64,000 nucleotides of DNA from Haemonchus contortus (taxonomy: Eukaryota > Nematoda > Chromadorea > Rhabditida > Trichostrongylidae): assembly GCA_000469685.2 (NCBI GenBank), contig LS997566.1, forward strand, positions 45,681,442-45,745,441. Direction: 5' to 3'. Positions 60,901 to 64,000 of the stretch are shown here, one piece after another (position 1 is the first letter of the stretch; every line of letters begins with the position of its first letter). The notes beneath the pieces are model-generated. The model searched no databases. It was not told where the DNA came from and saw only the letters and a program-made list of their open reading frames with translations. A program made the position numbers and the translations under genes.

Positions 60901-63881
60901 GAAATGATCTCGAAAATGCTTAGCAAAAAGCCGGGACCAAATCGATGACCCTAGCTGCGTGCCACCGTCAATGCCGTCTATCGTCGTCTCTGGGGTTGGG
61001 CGAAAGCAGAAAGCAACAGATCGCAGTGTCAATGTACAGTTTTGATAAGAAATTAGTGATAAACACTCTAATGAAATTGGTTTGCTCTATTGGCTTTCTA
61101 TTCGTTTTCTGCGATGTGATGTCTGTGTAATCATAATTTTGGCCCACCCTGTATTTCACACGATCCAACACTATTTGACTGCAAAGCAACAATGTCCACA
61201 TAACTAAAGGAAAGGCGTTTTAGACTATGCTGAAATCAAGTTTGTGACGTCTGCAGTTATTCGGACCTTATGTACATTTTTCTTCTCATCTGGGTTAAGC
61301 ATTAGCGCTCGCACACTTTAGACATAACAAAAAGGAAAGAAATTCTAGAGGGGCTATCATTTGTATTTTCAGCTGATTTTTTGTTTGAGCCCTTTGGGAT
61401 ATCTGGAACATGACCAGATTGCAGGTTGATAGTGGTAAATATTCACACTACACCCATGCTATACATATTGAAACTTCACATGATTCGATCCAGTAGGAAA
61501 GGAGTTACGACTGAAAAGCGAAACTGAAGAAGCATTTCGCCGAATACTTTTGAGCGCACTAGAGCAGACATGGGTCTTTTATAGTCTGCGGCCGTCTATT
61601 CGCAGACTATGAACGTCTCAAACTTAGCAATGTATATTACAAGAATGACGCGTATTTTCAGCTACTATACAAAAGGTTATAACATGATGAGCTTTGATGT
61701 GACGAACTTCTTTATTCGACTGGCCTCCATTAGAGACCTGATCTACGAGCAGGTTGTTCCTGTGATATTTAAATAACATTCAAATGATATCTGAAGACAG
61801 CTCTACTACAGTACTACATCGTGATCGCATGTAATCGATGGCTTAAAAAAGCTGGTGAAGTACTGAACGTCTACAACTCCTATGATACCATTTTCGAGGT
61901 TTGAATCACTTCTGATAACGTACTAACTTCATAGATGAATCGATTGATCCAAAATTATTGATCGTGATTATTGTAAGGCTTCCCATGCCAGTTTGACGGA
62001 TTTTCCATCAGGCTATGGCTATCCCTCCCCCATAGGAACAGATCTGATTCACGTCGGCGAATATTGTCAAGGTTCGTTTTTTATTTCTACTTTCTCATTC
62101 CCGGTGAATAACCTTTTTAAACGGTCCCAATTCCAGAATCGAAAGAACTTCCGCCAGATTTGAAGAGCTTTGTTGAGGATCCAACTTCAAAAGGAACCAT
62201 ATACATAGCGTTTGGATCTCTTGTTAATTGGAACGCGGCCAAACCAGAGGTTTGATTCACGTGTGCTCATCAGAAAAAACTTCTTTAGGCACTTTTCTTT
62301 TCAGATCATATCCACATTTTTCGATGCACTGAACATCTTTAGTGACTACAGAATCATATTCAGCTATGCAGGACCAGAGGTATGTCATTCAGAGCTAACC
62401 TGCAATAAAAACATCAAATGCCCTAATAGCCCTCGTGGTGGATATCTGCTCTGAAAAGACTATGTCCGGCTTTTAATGAATGTTGACACGATATATCGAT
62501 GTCGCAGGTATTACCCTTAAGCATAGGCCAGGATGTCACAACTTTATTTGGCTGACTTTTCACTTTGTCGTTTTCATTCGAGCTTGAAAGCCAAAAAAGA
62601 GAGTCATCATCATCATAGCAAATGTCAGATCTCACCTAACAAGTCGTAATTCACAAGACCGGTCTATGTGTCTACAGCTTACGTTCCAACTGAGCTCTGG
62701 CCTAAAATGTCTTCTGATGAGAGTGAGACTCCAACAAGGTTTGGCTTCCAAGCTCCGACGGAGATGACGAGGCCAAAACATGCTGAAGTTTCAAACAACA
62801 CCTAGGATACGATGCCTAGAGTGAAGGGCGAGCTCAGGTGTTGCTGAGCTGTCACCCTCTGTAAAAATAGTTTCTTCTTCATACTTTTGATTCGTTTTGT
62901 TGCTGGTAAGATCTTGCAGCAATACTTATATAAAACTCGATTCGTCTCCAAGGGTTTCCTTTTTCCTACTTTCTGGTTGAGCTTCAGAAATCCTAGGCAT
63001 CCCTGTGTACATTGCATGTATTCAGGTAAAGAATAAGAAGCCGCATGTGAAACTTCTTCGATGGGCACCACAAAACGACATACTTGCTCATAACAAGACT
63101 GTTTTATTTTTCACCCATGGCGGATTGAAAAGGTAAGGAAAGCGACTTCGAACAAGCCAGGCTCAGAGCTTACGAAAAGGCTCTTGGCCTGGTCTTCTTC
63201 TCCAATTTGTTTTGTAGAAGTAATAGGTTATACAGGTGCTGAACACGAAAGCTTAGGCCAATTTTTTCTTTCAGTATAAAAGAAGGTATTTGCTCGAATA
63301 CCCCCATGCTTTTCTTACCTTTCTTCGCGGATCAACCTCGAAATGCACTTTTCGCTCGTCGTTTGGGTATCGCTGATGTGATCTATAAAATGGTTAGGTT
63401 TTTCTTTTTATCAAACAAACTTATACTCCCATTCAAAACAGTATGTACGCGAATCCTGACCTTATAAACTGTCAGGATCCATCCCAATGCCTTTCTAATG
63501 CAAAAATCAAATAGGGAGATTGACTCGGCGAAGTTGAAGGGATTTGATGGCACGACGGGAATTCGATCATCACGGACTGTAATTGCCACACCTATTCTGA
63601 CCGCTGTTCATCCCCTCAGTGTAACTGGTATCGGCTGCACCAAAGAGCACCGTTTTCATTTCGAAACAGGCCAGATGTCGTCGAGATTCCTTCGAGTTCT
63701 CAGCATTTAGTGAAAACGAAAGCTCTAATGAAGGGGATTTAAGTTGTTTTTATTTTAGTTTGAAGTTTTTTCTTCAAAGCTGTTCCTATACCTCTATATT
63801 TAGAACATAACAAGAGAGGAACTGAGTTCAAAAATCAATCGAGTACTTACGGATACCAGCTTCGCAGTGAATACTGAAAAG
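42903..63881 (+). CDS. UDP-glycosyltransferase (UGT), 3' end beyond window
   Basis: UGTs move a sugar from a UDP-sugar to small lipophilic acceptors in the ER lumen. Thirteen exons join in phase to about 446 residues: 42903-43054, 58252-58352, 58457-58582, 59268-59402, 59700-59760, 61662-61752, 61812-61898, 61978-62071, 62137-62249, 62305-62379, 63026-63132, 63275-63392, 63804-63881. Residues 1-28 form a signal peptide, then ILFLNTWNSKSHGLTMKPLA with likely catalytic His41. VVILDELFAVAQG (about 139-151) has the likely partner Asp143. The sugar-donor half has SKGTIYIAFGS (about 300-310) and RWAPQNDILAHN (357-368). It continues with FFTHGGLKS and ADQPRNA (399-405). The C-terminal membrane anchor and tail are outside. 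Intron 1 is 15.2 kb, and the alternative is that exon 1 belongs to a different UGT, but codon phase and MKPLAE/RLVERGNNVT continuity favour one gene. The ATG was chosen as the nearest upstream of the signal peptide; an upstream leader exon is possible. Confidence 0.9.
44266..44510 (+). repeat. tRNA-derived SINE
   Basis: An A-box-like CATGGCGCAATGTACT and a B-box-like GGGATCGAATCTC form the head. Then come CGATCAAGCCAATTAG, GGTATAGACCGAATGCGCAT and CTACGATTTTGTATGGAAGT, ending near GGGGCGCATCCAAGCC. The order matches the copies at 28140 and 33484. Confidence 0.7.
45448..45654 (+). other. Exon-like stretch resembling helical peptide exon 3
   Basis: After GTCGTAG the frame reads VVFREDLEQKSNDVVNSLNE, then MASLVFDPIAK, and stays open to 45654. 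The R-(D/E)-DL-x-x-(K/A) ... spacing recalls gene B exon 3 (RDDLAEKAKEVIKS). The resemblance is weak and no signal peptide exon was found nearby. It lies inside UGT intron 1. Confidence 0.28.
48677..48717. other. Perfect 17-bp hairpin
   Basis: TGGAACCCTGCATGGAG and its exact reverse complement are separated by the 7-nt loop AAACCAA. No inverted-repeat element boundaries are visible around it. Confidence 0.85.
52716..52820. other. Long 45-bp hairpin, miRNA-precursor-like or foldback element
   Basis: The left arm (52716-52760) and right arm (52776-52820) pair over 45 positions with two mismatches and three G-U pairs on the plus-strand RNA. The loop is 15 nt. Core pairings include CACAAAAACCTA and CTGGTAATCGAT. 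It lies in the sense orientation inside UGT intron 1. Size and pairing fit a miRNA-type precursor, but a small foldback transposon is equally possible. Confidence 0.7.
55337..55353 (+). repeat. Poly-G tract
   Basis: A run of about 17 G after AGGGGA. It may form a quadruplex and its length is prone to sequencing error. Confidence 0.85.
56545..56610 (-). repeat. Helitron-derived relic, minus strand
   Basis: The reverse complement holds GTGGGTGGGACC and GGGCGGGCGTTCTCCAAAGT then GGGCGGG, matching the GC-box part of the Helitrons. Confidence 0.45.
59889..61151 (+). mobile_element. Tc1-like transposon nested in the MITE
   Basis: Perfect inverted repeats of about 26 bp begin CAGGGTGGGCCAAAATTATG. 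TA duplications lie at 59887-59888 and 61152-61153, and the element is 1263 bp long. The intact ends mark it as young, although its transposase is decayed. Confidence 0.92.
60060..60960 (+). pseudogene. Tc1-like transposase relic
   Basis: A helix-turn-helix part reads TRQVVHSTIRRSRELGTIAD then RSGKPRRS. The first acidic motif survives in FLFIDEKIFPLKYAL near 60465, followed by VMACASVTAEAKTPIILVNY. The last motif reads LWSPDLNPMNVSMW, with Asn where Tc1 relatives have the catalytic Glu or Asp. The fragments sit in different frames with stops, so no protein is made. Confidence 0.8.
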
Positions 63882-64000
63882 GTAATATATACGGGCTTTC
63901 TTAGAAATGTCAATGGAATCTAAGGTCATAATATTTTCTTAGAACGTGAGAATTTGTATGGGGTGGGAAATAGATGGGAGAATTGGGAACTAGAAAGAAG

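Larger units (their letters stand above)
59790..61564. mobile_element. Tc1-type MITE interrupted by a Tc1-like element
   Basis: It starts CAGTAGCGCTCAAAAGTATT after TA (59788-59789) and ends near the complement of that repeat, with a few changes at the last bases. Removing the inner 59889-61151 element leaves about 510 bp that matches the 524-bp copy at 35179. It lies in UGT intron 5, just after the donor at 59761. Confidence 0.88.

Overview
This is a eukaryotic window that looks like a strongylid (clade V) parasitic nematode, most plausibly a hookworm or close relative. It has short GT-AG introns of about 58-63 nt with nematode acceptors (TTTCAG, TTTTAG, TTTAAG), sparse genes, a bandit/irritans-type mariner, Tc1-like elements, Helitron-like elements, and small secreted-protein families in clusters. 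No bacterial, rRNA or intact tRNA gene was seen.

Layout. 1-5.2 kb: mostly non-coding, with one near-complete 1287-bp mariner (2744-4030) whose transposase carries one frameshift and one stop. 5.2-5.36 kb: an orphan minus-strand exon. 5.8-15.8 kb: three tandem copies of a duplicated unit. Each holds a Helitron-derived fragment, a TATA promoter and a four-exon gene for a small secreted, sequon-rich protein with a cystatin-like layout (7087-7904, 12137-12807, 13753-15686). Copy 1 carries a 13-residue C-terminal tandem repeat, copy 2 looks broken, and copy 3 has a mariner in its last intron. 16.5-26.1 kb: two Helitron-like elements with TC...hairpin...CTGG ends inserted between A and T in or beside (TATAA)n arrays. 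Each carries a 127-bp GC-box minisatellite; a fourth mariner lies between them. 26-31 kb: SINE and Helitron relics only. 31.3-37.9 kb: a second small family of cysteine-free, helical secreted peptides, with one plus-strand gene, one minus-strand gene, an exon-1 relic and a pseudogene sharing promoter motifs. 42.9 kb to the right edge: a UDP-glycosyltransferase gene. Thirteen exons were reconstructed with consistent phases, intron 1 is about 15.2 kb, and the C-terminal membrane anchor lies beyond the window. Its intron 5 holds a Tc1-like transposon nested inside a MITE, and an uninterrupted copy of the same MITE sits at 35.2 kb.

The UGT should act in ER-lumen glycosylation and detoxification. 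The two small families are probably secreted effectors, but their functions are not known from sequence alone. The strongest structural stories are the intron-consistent gene models, the transposon insertions that can be dated against empty paralogous sites, the two matched Helitrons, and a long near-perfect hairpin inside UGT intron 1.
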